Positions 51,362 to 60,300 of a stretch of 64,000 nt of DNA are shown here, piece after piece (within the stretch, counting starts at the first letter, position 1; every line of letters begins with the position of its first letter). Origin of the DNA: Rhodoblastus sp963804045 (GTDB taxonomy: Bacteria > Pseudomonadota > Alphaproteobacteria > Rhizobiales > Beijerinckiaceae); the NCBI GenBank assembly GCA_963804045.1, contig CAWDOR010000021.1:62001-126000 (forward strand), given 5' to 3'. The notes under the pieces were generated by a model. It was not told the DNA's origin. It did not search any database and saw only the letters and a program-made list of their open reading frames with translations. Both the position numbers and the translations under genes were made by a program.

Positions 51362-51715
51362 TCACGCCTGCGCGGCGTCCTTCACCTTCACGCCGGCCGC
51401 CTTGAAGGCGCCGACCAGTTCGCCCGACTGAAACATTTCGCGGACGATGTCGCAGCCGCCGACGAATTCGCCCTTGATATAGAGCTGCGGAATGGTCGGC
51501 CAGTTGGAGAACTGCTTGATTCCCTCGCGGACGCCGGGGTCGGCGAGGACATTCACGTCCTTGTAGGGCACTTCCAAATGGCCGAGGATTTTGGCGACCT
51601 GGCCGGAAAAGCCGCATTGCGGAAAACTGGGCGTGCCCTTCATGAACAGCACGACGTCGTTGGATTCGACTTCCTGCTTGATCTGCTCCAGGGCCTGTTG
51701 AATGGGATCGGACAT
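51362..51715 (-). CDS. grxD: Monothiol glutaredoxin (Grx4/GrxD)
   Basis: A CGFS-type glutaredoxin that carries [2Fe-2S] clusters and works with BolA proteins. The 117-residue protein has VVLFMKGTPSFPQCGFSGQV with the CGFS site, NVLADPGVREGIKQFSNWP and TIPQLYIKGEFVGGCDIVRE. It is the last gene of purL-bolA-grxD; the BolA partner gene is 67 bases upstream. Confidence 0.97.
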   Translation of the reverse strand: MSDPIQQALEQIKQEVESNDVVLFMKGTPSFPQCGFSGQVAKILGHLEVPYKDVNVLADPGVREGIKQFSNWPTIPQLYIKGEFVGGCDIVREMFQSGELVGAFKAAGVKVKDAAQA

Positions 51716-51782
51716 GTTGGTTTCCTTTCAACGGAGGTCAAGGCTCCGTTGAAAGCAAACGTAAGACCGACGGCCCGACGAT

Positions 51783-52022
51783 TCAAGCCGTTTCGGGCGG
51801 CGCGGTTTCCAGCGCCAGCGCGTGCAGCACGCCGCCGACATTGCCCTTGAGCGCCGAATAGACCAGCTGATGCTGTTTGACGCGGCTCAGGCCCCGGAAA
51901 GCTTCCGAAATCACCTGGGCGCGCCAATGGTCGCCGTCGCCGGCCAGATCGGTCATGATGATCTCCGCGTCGGGCAGGGCTTCCTTGATCATCGCTTCGA
52001 TTTCGCTGGCTTGCATCGGCAT
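51783..52022 (-). CDS. bolA: BolA family protein
   Basis: The 79-residue BolA/YrbA-type partner of CGFS glutaredoxins in iron-sulfur cluster handling. It has IEAMIKEALPDAEIIMTDLA, GDGDHWRAQVISEAFRGLSR with the KQHQLVYSAL helix, and the conserved HALALET near the end. ATG 52022 has aagga eight bases upstream. It lies 15 bases after purL. Confidence 0.95.
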   Translation of the reverse strand: MPMQASEIEAMIKEALPDAEIIMTDLAGDGDHWRAQVISEAFRGLSRVKQHQLVYSALKGNVGGVLHALALETAPPETA

Positions 52023-52037
52023 TTTGGCGGTCCTTGT

Positions 52038-54260
52038 TCAGGCGGTTTTGCCACCAGCCATATAGGCCGGCATCCAATTTTCATGGGCCTCAAGCAAATC
52101 CCGCACCAAAAGCGGGTCGGCGGCGCCGAGTTTCAGGCTCTCGCCGCCGGTCTCGCCGACGATCGCGGCGGGGACGCCCGCCGCCTTGGCCGAGGCGATC
52201 ACAGCATCCGCCGTCGCGGCGGGAATCGCAAGCAGATAGCGCCCCTGATCCTCGCCAAACCAGTTCGCCGGCGAATCGCCGCCCGGCGCCGAGGCGACAG
52301 CGCCGATCTTGCCGGCCATGGCCATTTCCGCCAGGGCGGCGGCAAGACCGCCATCGGAGAGATCGTGGGCCGCCGAAACTTTTCCATCGGCGATCAGCGC
52401 GCGGACGAAATCGCCATTGGCCTTTTCGCGCGCCAGATCGACCGGCGGCGGCGCCCCTTCCTCGCGACCCAGAATCTCGCGCAGGTAAAGCGACTGGCCG
52501 AGCCAGCCCTCGCCGTCGCCGATCAGCACGATTTTTTCGCCCGACGCCCGGAAGCCGACGCCCACCGCCTTGGTCACGTCGGGCACAAGGCCGACGCCGC
52601 CAATCGCCGGGGTCGGCAGAATGCCCTTGCCCTGGGTCTCGTTATAGAGCGAGACATTGCCCGAGACGATGGGGAAGTCGAGCGCCCGGCAGGCCTCGCC
52701 AATGCCTTGCAGGCAGCCGACGAACTGGCCCATGATCTCCGGTTTTTCCGGATTGCCGAAGTTGAGATTATCGGTCAGCGCCAGCGGCTTGCCGCCAACG
52801 GCGGTGATGTTGCGCCAGGCTTCCGCCACCGCCTGCTTGCCGCCATCGACAGGGTCGGCGTAGCAATAGCGGGCGGTGACGTCCGTGGTCAGCGCCAGGC
52901 CCTTGGGTCCGTCGTCGATGCGCACCACCGCCGCGTCGCCGCCGGGGCCGACAATGGTGTTGCCGAGAATCAAATGGTCATATTGCTCCCAGACCCAGCG
53001 CTTTGACGCCATATCCGGGCAGGAGACGATTTTTTTCAGCGCCTCGCCTAGCGACAGCGGCGCCGGCAGGCTGGCCGAATCCAGTTTGGCCGGCTTGGGC
53101 GTGGGAACATGGGGCCGGTCGTAGAGCGGCGCCTGGTCGCCCAGCTCCTTGATCGGCAGATCGACCTTGATCTCGCCGCCATGCTTGATGACAAAGCGCA
53201 ATGTGTCCGTGGTCTTGCCGATCACGGCGAAATCCAGGCCCCATTTGCGGAAAATCGCCTCGGCCTCTTCTTCCTTGTCCGGATCGAGCACCATGAGCAT
53301 GCGCTCCTGGCTTTCCGACAGCATCATTTCGTAAGCCGACATGCCGCGCTCGCGGCAGGGCACCTTGTCGAGGTCGAGTTCGACGCCGAGATTGCCCTTC
53401 GCGCCCATTTCCACCGCCGAGGACGTGAGGCCGGCGGCGCCCATGTCCTGAATGGCGACCACGCATCCCTTCTTCATGATTTCCAGACAGGCTTCGAGCA
53501 GCAGCTTTTCCGAGAAGGGGTCGCCGACCTGGACGGTGGGGCGCTTCTCGTCGCTGTCGGCGTCGAATTCGGCCGAGGCCATGGTGGCGCCGTGAATGCC
53601 GTCGCGACCGGTCTTGGAGCCGAGATAGACGATGGGACGGCCGACTCCGGTCGCGGCGGCATAGAAAATCTCGTCGGTTTTCACCAAACCGACCGCCATC
53701 GCGTTGACCAGGATATTGCCGTCATAGGAAGAATGGAAGGCGGTGGAGCCGCCCACCGTCGGCACGCCAAAGCTGTTGCCATAACCGCCAATGCCGGCGA
53801 CCACGCCCGAGACCAGATGGCGGGTGCGCGGATGCTCGACCGAGCCGAATCGCAACAGGTTGAGGCAGGCGATAGGGCGGGCGCCCATGGTGAAGACGTC
53901 GCGCAAAATGCCGCCGACCCCGGTGGTCGCACCCTGATAGGGCTCGATATAGGAGGGGTGGTTGTGGCTCTCCATCTTGAAAGCGACGGCCTGGCCGTCG
54001 CCAATATCTATGATTCCCGCGTTCTCGCCGGGGCCCTGAATCACCCAGGGCGCGGAAACGGGGAGTTTTTTCAGATGCAGGCGCGAGCTTTTATAGGAGC
54101 AGTGCTCGTTCCACATGGCCGAGAAAATGCCGAGTTCGGTGAATGTCGGCGCGCGGCCGATCAGCGTGAGAATGCGCTGATATTCGTCGGGCTTGAGGCC
54201 GTGCTGGGCGACGAGTTCAGGGGTGATCGCCGGTTCTTTGGCTGAGGATTGAACGGTCAA
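52038..54260 (-). CDS. purL: Phosphoribosylformylglycinamidine synthase, large subunit
   Basis: ATP-dependent amidation step of purine synthesis, working with PurS and PurQ, which are not in the window. The 740-residue small-type PurL has ELGIFSAMWNEHCSYKSSR, DGQAVAFKMESHNHPSYIEP, GDPFSEKLLLEACLEIMKKG and VHDLSDGG-like SAAHDLSDGGLAAALAEMA. The frame has no ATG near the front. The TTG at 54260 gives a typical N-terminus (AITPELVAQHGLKPDEYQRI). It is the first gene of purL-bolA-grxD. Confidence 0.97.
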   Translation of the reverse strand: MTVQSSAKEPAITPELVAQHGLKPDEYQRILTLIGRAPTFTELGIFSAMWNEHCSYKSSRLHLKKLPVSAPWVIQGPGENAGIIDIGDGQAVAFKMESHNHPSYIEPYQGATTGVGGILRDVFTMGARPIACLNLLRFGSVEHPRTRHLVSGVVAGIGGYGNSFGVPTVGGSTAFHSSYDGNILVNAMAVGLVKTDEIFYAAATGVGRPIVYLGSKTGRDGIHGATMASAEFDADSDEKRPTVQVGDPFSEKLLLEACLEIMKKGCVVAIQDMGAAGLTSSAVEMGAKGNLGVELDLDKVPCRERGMSAYEMMLSESQERMLMVLDPDKEEEAEAIFRKWGLDFAVIGKTTDTLRFVIKHGGEIKVDLPIKELGDQAPLYDRPHVPTPKPAKLDSASLPAPLSLGEALKKIVSCPDMASKRWVWEQYDHLILGNTIVGPGGDAAVVRIDDGPKGLALTTDVTARYCYADPVDGGKQAVAEAWRNITAVGGKPLALTDNLNFGNPEKPEIMGQFVGCLQGIGEACRALDFPIVSGNVSLYNETQGKGILPTPAIGGVGLVPDVTKAVGVGFRASGEKIVLIGDGEGWLGQSLYLREILGREEGAPPPVDLAREKANGDFVRALIADGKVSAAHDLSDGGLAAALAEMAMAGKIGAVASAPGGDSPANWFGEDQGRYLLAIPAATADAVIASAKAAGVPAAIVGETGGESLKLGAADPLLVRDLLEAHENWMPAYMAGGKTA

Positions 54261-54648
54261 GGAATCGGCCTTCGGGTTGGCGCGCGTCAGGCGCGGAAAG
54301 CGGCGGAGAAAAGCTTGCGCCTTCGATTAAATCGTCGCGCGGGGATTGGCAAGAATGGGGCTTTTCGCCAGTAGCCGGCTCGACGTCTTGCGTTGAGAGC
54401 ATAGCTATAATGCAACAAAGGCATGACTGGTTGATGTTTGGCAAGGACTCGCTTGCCTGTCCCAGGTTTGCGGCGAAGAAGTTGTGGCATTTTCGCCACA
54501 AGACCCGGCAGATCGGCTGGGCCGTCGATAATCGTTGATTTGGATCAAATGGGTTTATGCTACCTGAGTGCAGGGTCGATCCCGAGCTTGGAGCGTCCCC
54601 GAGGCGTTTCTCGCCATGAATTATTCGAATCGAACTGGAATATCTCCC
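54261..54648. other. Divergent intergenic region between purL and ompW
   Basis: About 390 bases without a gene. It must hold the purL promoter (leftward) and the ompW promoter (rightward). Apart from the FNR/FixK-type box at 54535, a TATAAT at 54406-54411 stands out, but no well-spaced -35 element accompanies it. Confidence 0.5.
54535..54548. promoter_or_regulatory. FNR/FixK-type binding site upstream of ompW
   Basis: TTGATTTGGATCAA is a perfect match to the TTGAT-N4-ATCAA consensus of FNR, Anr and FixK regulators. It lies 100 bases before the ompW ATG. A site centred at 54541.5 would activate a start near 54583 if placed at -41.5. Oxygen-linked control of ompW is known in enterobacteria and fits this site. 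Confidence 0.75.
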
Positions 54649-55341
54649 ATGAAAAAGATCGTCGCCGGCGCGTTTGCCGCCGCTCTCCTCTCCACCGTCG
54701 CCGTCCCGGCCTTCGCCGCCGACCTGCCCTCCACCAAGAGCGCCCCGTCGCTGTCGCTCGACACCTCCTTCGACCCCTTCCTGATCCGCCTGCGCGGCCT
54801 GGCCGTTCTGCCGAACGCCACCGGCACCTCGATCGGCGGCGTCACAACTCACGGCGCCAAGCTGTCCGACAACGGCATCCCGGAAGTTGACTTCACCTAC
54901 TTCATCACCAAGCATTGGGCCGTGGAAGCCATCGCCGGCATCAGCCATCATCGCCTGACCGTCGATCCGAGCACCGTTCGCGTCGCCAACACCACCCTGC
55001 TGCCGCCGACCGTGACCCTGCAGTACCACTTCGCTCTCGGCCAGTGGGACCCCTATCTCGGTCTCGGCGCCAACTACACCTGGTTCCTGAACACCACTTC
55101 CGCCGCCAACGCGATCAACATTCACCCGACCGCTGGCCTCGCCTTCAACTTCGGCGTGGACTACTACCTGACCAAGCACTGGGTGCTGAACGCCGACGCC
55201 AAATATCTGGTGCTCAACACCGACGCCAACGCTGGCGCGGTCAACAATGTTCACCTGAACATCAACCCCTGGATCATCGGCGCTGGCGTCGGCTATCGCT
55301 TCGGCGGTTCGGAAATGTCTTCGGTCGTCGCCAAGTACTGA
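54649..55341 (+). CDS. ompW: OmpW family outer-membrane protein
   Basis: OmpW forms an eight-stranded outer-membrane barrel with a hydrophobic channel. The 230-residue protein has a signal peptide (KKIVAGAFAAALLSTVAVPA, then FAAD), then alternating beta strands: FLIRLRGLAVLPNATGTSIG, IPEVDFTYFITKHWAVEAIA, LQYHFALGQWDPYLGLGANY and HPTAGLAFNFGVDYYLTKHW. It ends GYRFGGSEMSSVVAKY with a terminal aromatic. ATG 54649 is chosen because the signal peptide begins there. Codon use is strongly C-ending, suggesting high expression. Confidence 0.93.
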   Translation: MKKIVAGAFAAALLSTVAVPAFAADLPSTKSAPSLSLDTSFDPFLIRLRGLAVLPNATGTSIGGVTTHGAKLSDNGIPEVDFTYFITKHWAVEAIAGISHHRLTVDPSTVRVANTTLLPPTVTLQYHFALGQWDPYLGLGANYTWFLNTTSAANAINIHPTAGLAFNFGVDYYLTKHWVLNADAKYLVLNTDANAGAVNNVHLNINPWIIGAGVGYRFGGSEMSSVVAKY

Positions 55342-55375
55342 GCGACGTCTCACTCTTCGCCTTCGGACGAAACGA

Positions 55376-55405
55376 AGCCCGGCCTCACGGCCGGGCTTTT
55401 GTTTT
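55376..55405 (+). terminator. Rho-independent terminator after ompW
   Basis: A perfect 9-bp stem AGCCCGGCC/GGCCGGGCT (55376-55384 with 55389-55397), loop TCAC, followed by TTTGTTTT. It lies 35 bases beyond the ompW stop and has the classic layout for rightward termination. Confidence 0.93.
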
Positions 55406-55471
55406 GGCGTCCCGTCCAAAAAAACCGTCGCGGGCGTCGAAAGCGCGAGGCCAATCGCAAGGGCCTTGCGG

Positions 55472-56374
55472 CTATTCTGTAAAAACGATGGTCTTGGAGC
55501 CGTTGATCACCACGCGGTTCTCGACGTGATAGCGCACGGCGCGGGCGAGCACGCGGCGCTCGATGTCGCGGCCCTTGCGCACGAGATCGTCGGGGCGGTG
55601 GTGATGGGAAATGCGCTCGACATCCTGTTCGATGATCGGACCTTCGTCGAGATCGGCGGTGACATAATGCGCGGTGGCGCCAATCACCTTGACGCCGCGC
55701 GCATGAGCCTGGTGATAGGGCTTGGCGCCCTTGAAACCGGGCAAGAAACTGTGGTGGATGTTGATGCAGCGCCCGGACAGCTTGGCCGCGAGCCCGTCGG
55801 AGAGAATTTGCATATAGCGGGCGAGCACCACCAGCTCCGCGCCGGTTTTCTGCACCAGCGCCCAGATTTCCGCCTCCTGCTCCATCTTGGTCTCGCGGGT
55901 CACCGGCAGATAGTAGAAAGGCGCGCCGGCGAAATCGAGATGACGATAGGTCTCGCGCGGATAATTGGCGACAATGGCGACGATTTCGACCGGCAATTCG
56001 CCGATGCGCCAGCGATAGAGCAGATCGGCCAGGCAATGGTCGAATTTCGACACGAGAATCATCACCTTGGGCGGCGCCGACTGGGGGCGAACCGCCCAGG
56101 TCATGCCGAATTCCTCGGCGAGAGGGGCGAAGCTCGCCTTCCACTGGTCGATGTCGGCGTCCGCGCGCACGGGATTGAACTCGACACGCATGAAGAACTG
56201 ATCCGTGTCCTCTTCGTCGAACTGGCGAGAGTCGGCGATGTTGAAGCCGGATTCGAAAATATGGCCGGCCACCCGGGCGATAATGCCGGGACGATTGGGA
56301 CAGCTCAGCAGCAGGCGGTAGATTTCGCCCTTGGGCGCGGCGGGTTTTTGCGCGGATTTGGATTTGGCGGCCAT
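55472..56374 (-). CDS. purU: Formyltetrahydrofolate deformylase
   Basis: Hydrolyses 10-formyl-tetrahydrofolate to formate and tetrahydrofolate. The 300-residue protein has an N-terminal ACT domain (YRLLLSCPNRPGIIARVAGH, SGFNIADSRQFDEEDTDQFF) and a formyltransferase-like catalytic domain with VMILVSKFDHCLADLLYRW, LARYMQILSD, INIHHSFLPGFKGAKPYHQA, the HARGVKVIGATAHYVTADLD segment and DEGPIIEQDVERI. It starts at ATG 56374; the longer open frame runs back through the next gene. In methylotrophs it can feed formate oxidation. Confidence 0.96.
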   Translation of the reverse strand: MAAKSKSAQKPAAPKGEIYRLLLSCPNRPGIIARVAGHIFESGFNIADSRQFDEEDTDQFFMRVEFNPVRADADIDQWKASFAPLAEEFGMTWAVRPQSAPPKVMILVSKFDHCLADLLYRWRIGELPVEIVAIVANYPRETYRHLDFAGAPFYYLPVTRETKMEQEAEIWALVQKTGAELVVLARYMQILSDGLAAKLSGRCINIHHSFLPGFKGAKPYHQAHARGVKVIGATAHYVTADLDEGPIIEQDVERISHHHRPDDLVRKGRDIERRVLARAVRYHVENRVVINGSKTIVFTE

Positions 56375-56439
56375 GACAAGCTTTGCGCGAGAGAGGGTCT
56401 GGCGACCTCTATCGCCGAAAGGTTGAAAAGTCGAGAAAG

Positions 56440-56772
56440 TCAGGCGCGGGCGCTCTTGATTCGGGCGAGCGCGTAAGCCGGCAGGAAAATCGGCGCCGCC
56501 GCGCCGCCGCCCCCGCCGCTCCCCTCTTCGGTCGGCAGCAGCATGATGGCGGTGGCCGCGACTACGCCGCCAAAGGTCATGCCGAAACCGCCAAACAGCA
56601 GCGCCAGGAATTGAAGCTCGAAATCCGATCTGAACATCATCTCGCGGATATGGCTGACATTGGAGACCAGCACGGCGGAAGCGCAGAGAAAGCCAACCGC
56701 CCAGCCGAAGGCCCAGTTGACGATCATCATGCGAACCAGACGATTCGCCTTTTTCTTGCGACAATCCTGCAT
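56440..56772 (-). CDS. Small hypothetical inner-membrane protein
   Basis: The 110-residue frame has a basic N-terminus (DCRKKKANRLVR), two membrane helices (IVNWAFGWAVGFLCASAVLV and FLALLFGGFGMTFGGVVAAT), a Gly-rich linker and a short tail. ATG 56772 is preferred over a GTG two codons earlier. The family is not recognised with certainty, but the positive-inside pattern and absence of a better frame support coding. It lies between yhaN and purU on the same strand. Confidence 0.65.
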   Translation of the reverse strand: MQDCRKKKANRLVRMMIVNWAFGWAVGFLCASAVLVSNVSHIREMMFRSDFELQFLALLFGGFGMTFGGVVAATAIMLLPTEEGSGGGGGAAAPIFLPAYALARIKSARA

Positions 56773-56847
56773 GGCCACGCCCCAGCAAATGTTCGATGCC
56801 AGATAAATCTTAACGCAATTCGCGCGCGGAGTCAGCCGCCATTGCGC

Positions 56848-59800
56848 TCAGGCCTGGGCCAGCCGGACGATTTGCGCCCGATCCCCCAGCGCATGCCTCG
56901 CCAAATCGACAATATGTTCGTGATGGGTGAACAGGATCGGCTGCAACAGCGGGTTCAAATTCGCCAGGGTTTCGAGGCCGGCGGCGGCGCGCGCCTCGTC
57001 GAAACTGGCGAACAGATCGTCGCCGATGAAGGGCGGCGCCTCGGATTTTTTGGCGTAATCCTCGAGAAAACCGAGGCGCAAGGCGAGATAGAGCTGGTCG
57101 CGGGCGCCCTCGCTGAGCGCATCGAGCGCCAAGGCCGCGCCATCGGCGCGGCGGGCCTGGAGATGCAGCTTGTCGTCCTCGCCGAAGTCCTGGCGCAAGG
57201 CCAGGTAACGGCCGCCGGTGAGCGCCGCGTAAATCTCTCCGGCGCGGGCGAGCAATGGATCCTGGCGGGTCTGGCGATGTTTTTCCAGCCCGGCGCCGAC
57301 CATCAGCGCCGCCAGTTTCAGCACCGCCCAGCGCCGCGCCTGCGCCGATATTTCGGCCTTGGCCGATTCGCGCGCCAGAATCGCCTGTTCCGCGCCAAAA
57401 CCCTCGTTGAGCCGCGCCAATTGCCTTTCAGCCTCGCGCCGCGCCGCGAAAACCTCCTGACCCTGCTGCCGGCGCGCCTCGGCCTGGCGCGAAATTTCGC
57501 TCAGCCGCAACCGCGCCGCCTCGGCGTCGAAATTTCGCGCCTGTTCCGCCAGCGCGGCCTCTTCCATTCCCTCGGCCACCAGCGCCAGGCGTCCCGTCTC
57601 GGTCTCGATGGCGAGGCTTTCGGCGCGCCGCTGGCGCAGACGCTCGGCCAGGGCCTCGGCCTCGCCGGAAAAACCCGCCGCCGCGCAAAAGACTGTCAGA
57701 TCGGCCTCAGCCTCGGTCGCCTTGCGCGCGCCCAGCGCCGCCGCGCCTTCGGCTTTCTCAAGAAATTTTTCGGCATTGGCCCGTGTGGTCGCTTTTCCGC
57801 GCTCGGCGGCGAGGCGCTTTTGCAGCGCCTTGGTCGCGTCGAGCGCCGGACGCGCCGGCAGGTCGCGGGCGACAGCCGCCAGCAGCGCGTCCAGCCTCTG
57901 CTCGAAACCGGCGAGATCGTCGCGCATGGCGGCGACGCGATGCGCTTCGCCTTTTTCCCGCTCCCATTCCGCCGGCAGATCGCGCCAAAGATTCGTGCGC
58001 GCCTGGGCCTCGTCGAAACTGGCGTCGGCGTCGAGGCCCAGCGCGCCCACGGCGGCCAGATAATCGGCGCGCCAGGCCATTTCCTTCCCGTTCAATTCGG
58101 CAAGCCGGCGCCGGGCCTCCTCGATGCGCGCCGGCGCGGCGGCGATTTGCGCCGAAATCTCGCGCGACTCATTTTCAGCGCGGGCGAGCTCCGCGATCCC
58201 CGTGGCGATGCGCCGCGCCAGTTTCGCGGCGTCGAGCGGCAGCGGCGGCAGACCGGCCTCAGCGGCGAGCCGCTCCAGCCCCGGCAGAACCTGCCGGGCC
58301 TGTTCCTCCAGCGCCGCCAACCGCGCCTGTTTCGGCTTGAGCGCCTCGCGCGCGGCCAAAAGTCCCTCCGCCGCCTCGCGCCAGCGCGCCATCGCCGCCG
58401 GCGCGGCCGGCGTCACGCCGCAGGCGCGCCAGCTTTCAATCCAGGCTTTTTGGGCGGTTTCACGGTCTTCGGCCAATGCCCGCGCCTGACGCGCGGCTTG
58501 CGCGATCCGTTGCTCGGCGGCGCGCAGATTTTCACGCTCGCCCTCGGCCTCGATGACGCGCTGGGCGTCGGCCAGCAGAAGATCGGCGAGACCGTCCGCC
58601 TGTTGCTGCGCCGAAAGAAAGCGTGCGCCGGCCTCGCCCCATTGGTCGGTATTTTCGCGCGCAAAAGCCAGCCCGCTCCAGGCGGCGTCGCGCTTTTCGC
58701 GGGCGGCGCGCAAATCCTCGCGGCTGGGCACGGCGCCCCGGCTCTCCAGGGCGCGCAAACGCGTCTCGGCCTCGGACTTGCGCGACAGCGCTTCCGCCTG
58801 CGCGCGCTGGAGATCCTTGTCGCGCGCGGCAAAACCGTCGAAAATCCGCGCCGCCTGTTCGATGACCCCGGCGTCGGGCATGGGCGCGCGCGCCAGAGCG
58901 TCCAGATCGGCCAGCGCCGGCGTCAAGCGAGCGCGGCGCTCGTCGATGCGCCGCGTCTCCTCGGCGCAATCCAGCGCCAGTTCGGCGCGGCTGTCCTCAA
59001 GCTTTTCCACGGGGCCGAAAGCGGCCAGTTTTTCCGCCAGATTTTTGCTGTCCGGGACATCGCCGCCCATTTTCGCACGCAGGGCGTCGAGATTTTTTTC
59101 CTCGCGCTCCAGGGCGGCCAGGGGCTCGATCTTTTGCGCCAGCAGCTCCCGCCCGCGCGCGATGAGTCTTTCGGCGCGAGGCAGAATCGCCGGATCGGGC
59201 GACGCGGCGCGCAAGGCTTCTGCGTCGGCCAGGCCGCAGGTCAGCGCCCGCAGCCGCAATTTTTCGCGCGCCTCGTTCAGCGCCTTTTCGCGGCGAGGCA
59301 GGTCGTCGAGCGTCTTTTCCATGGCGCCGGCGGCGCGGTTTAAAGCCTCGATATCCTCGCCACGCGCCAGAAGCGCGGCGTCGAACCCGGCCTTTTCGAC
59401 CTCCTCGCGCGCCTCGTCGCGGCTTTGCGCCGCGCGCGCCGCCGCTTCCCGCGCCGCATCGCGCGCGGCCAGAAGATTTTCGAGCTTCAGCGCCCAGTCC
59501 GGCGAAAAGCCGGCAAGATCGTCGAAGCCGCGAAAATCTTCGCGCAGCCGCGCCAGATTTTTCAGGATCGGCGCGGCTTTGAGCAGCCTTTGCAGATGCA
59601 ATTGCTCGGCGTCGGCGGCGCGCTCCTCGGCTTCCAGCGCCGCCAGCCTTTCCCCGGCCTCGTCGATTTCCCGGCGCAGGGTTTTCAGCGCGCCTTCCGA
59701 AAGCGTCGCCTCGCGCTCCGCCTTGCGCGCCTCGTCGAAACGGCCCAGTGCTTGATAAAAACTGCGATGCGCCGCCTTGCGCTCGTCGAAAATCTTTTCC

Positions 59801-60300
59801 GCCTCGTCGTCCAAGCCGCGCCGCAGATCGAGCAGGCCGCGCAGGCCCGAGGCGGCGGCGAACAGGCTGGCGCCAAGCTCGCCCTCGGCCTCCAGCATGT
59901 CCTCACCGCCCTGACGCAGCTTTTTCGCGTCCAGGCCGAAGGCGCGTTCGAAAATCTCGCGGCTGGCGGCGCCGAGAAAAGGCGACAGGCAATCCTCAGG
60001 CAGGACCGCGCCGCCCGCGTCGAGCAGCGTGGCCTTGATCCCGCGCCGGCGAAAAAATTGCAGCACCTGGCCGTTCCGGGCCTCGACGGTGGCGCCCAGC
60101 CGCATTTCGGCGGGCCGCAAAAAATTCTTCTCGGCGCGGGGCGGCACGCCATAGAGCAGGTCGCCAATCGCCGCGAGCGCGCTGGTCTTGCCGGCCTCAT
60201 TGGCGCCGTGGACAATGTGCAGCCGCGCCGCCGGATCGAAATTCAGTTTTTGCCCGGTAAAGGGGCCGTAGGCCTCAAGATTGAGTTCGACCAGCCTCAT
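56848..60300 (-). CDS. AAA family ATPase, YhaN/SbcC-like
   Basis: The 1150-residue SMC/Rad50-type protein has Walker A GANEAGKTSALAAIGDLL near residue 34 and long Ala/Glu/Arg-rich coiled-coil arms (about 180-1000). At the C-terminus are LALRLGFLEDYAK, PFIGDDLFASFDEARAAAGL (Walker B-like) and ILFTHHEHIVDLARHALGD. With the adjacent nuclease gene it matches the YhaN-YhaO pair of Firmicutes and proteobacteria, believed to act on DNA ends. The zinc-hook CxxC of true Rad50/SbcC is not seen in the arm apex. It starts inside the yhaO-like stop (ATGA). Confidence 0.9.
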   Translation of the reverse strand: MRLVELNLEAYGPFTGQKLNFDPAARLHIVHGANEAGKTSALAAIGDLLYGVPPRAEKNFLRPAEMRLGATVEARNGQVLQFFRRRGIKATLLDAGGAVLPEDCLSPFLGAASREIFERAFGLDAKKLRQGGEDMLEAEGELGASLFAAASGLRGLLDLRRGLDDEAEKIFDERKAAHRSFYQALGRFDEARKAEREATLSEGALKTLRREIDEAGERLAALEAEERAADAEQLHLQRLLKAAPILKNLARLREDFRGFDDLAGFSPDWALKLENLLAARDAAREAAARAAQSRDEAREEVEKAGFDAALLARGEDIEALNRAAGAMEKTLDDLPRREKALNEAREKLRLRALTCGLADAEALRAASPDPAILPRAERLIARGRELLAQKIEPLAALEREEKNLDALRAKMGGDVPDSKNLAEKLAAFGPVEKLEDSRAELALDCAEETRRIDERRARLTPALADLDALARAPMPDAGVIEQAARIFDGFAARDKDLQRAQAEALSRKSEAETRLRALESRGAVPSREDLRAAREKRDAAWSGLAFARENTDQWGEAGARFLSAQQQADGLADLLLADAQRVIEAEGERENLRAAEQRIAQAARQARALAEDRETAQKAWIESWRACGVTPAAPAAMARWREAAEGLLAAREALKPKQARLAALEEQARQVLPGLERLAAEAGLPPLPLDAAKLARRIATGIAELARAENESREISAQIAAAPARIEEARRRLAELNGKEMAWRADYLAAVGALGLDADASFDEAQARTNLWRDLPAEWEREKGEAHRVAAMRDDLAGFEQRLDALLAAVARDLPARPALDATKALQKRLAAERGKATTRANAEKFLEKAEGAAALGARKATEAEADLTVFCAAAGFSGEAEALAERLRQRRAESLAIETETGRLALVAEGMEEAALAEQARNFDAEAARLRLSEISRQAEARRQQGQEVFAARREAERQLARLNEGFGAEQAILARESAKAEISAQARRWAVLKLAALMVGAGLEKHRQTRQDPLLARAGEIYAALTGGRYLALRQDFGEDDKLHLQARRADGAALALDALSEGARDQLYLALRLGFLEDYAKKSEAPPFIGDDLFASFDEARAAAGLETLANLNPLLQPILFTHHEHIVDLARHALGDRAQIVRLAQA

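Noticed and set aside
56383..59343. A 986-codon open frame on the plus strand
   Set aside because: Antisense to the YhaN-like ATPase; arginine-rich, with no fold pattern or start signal.
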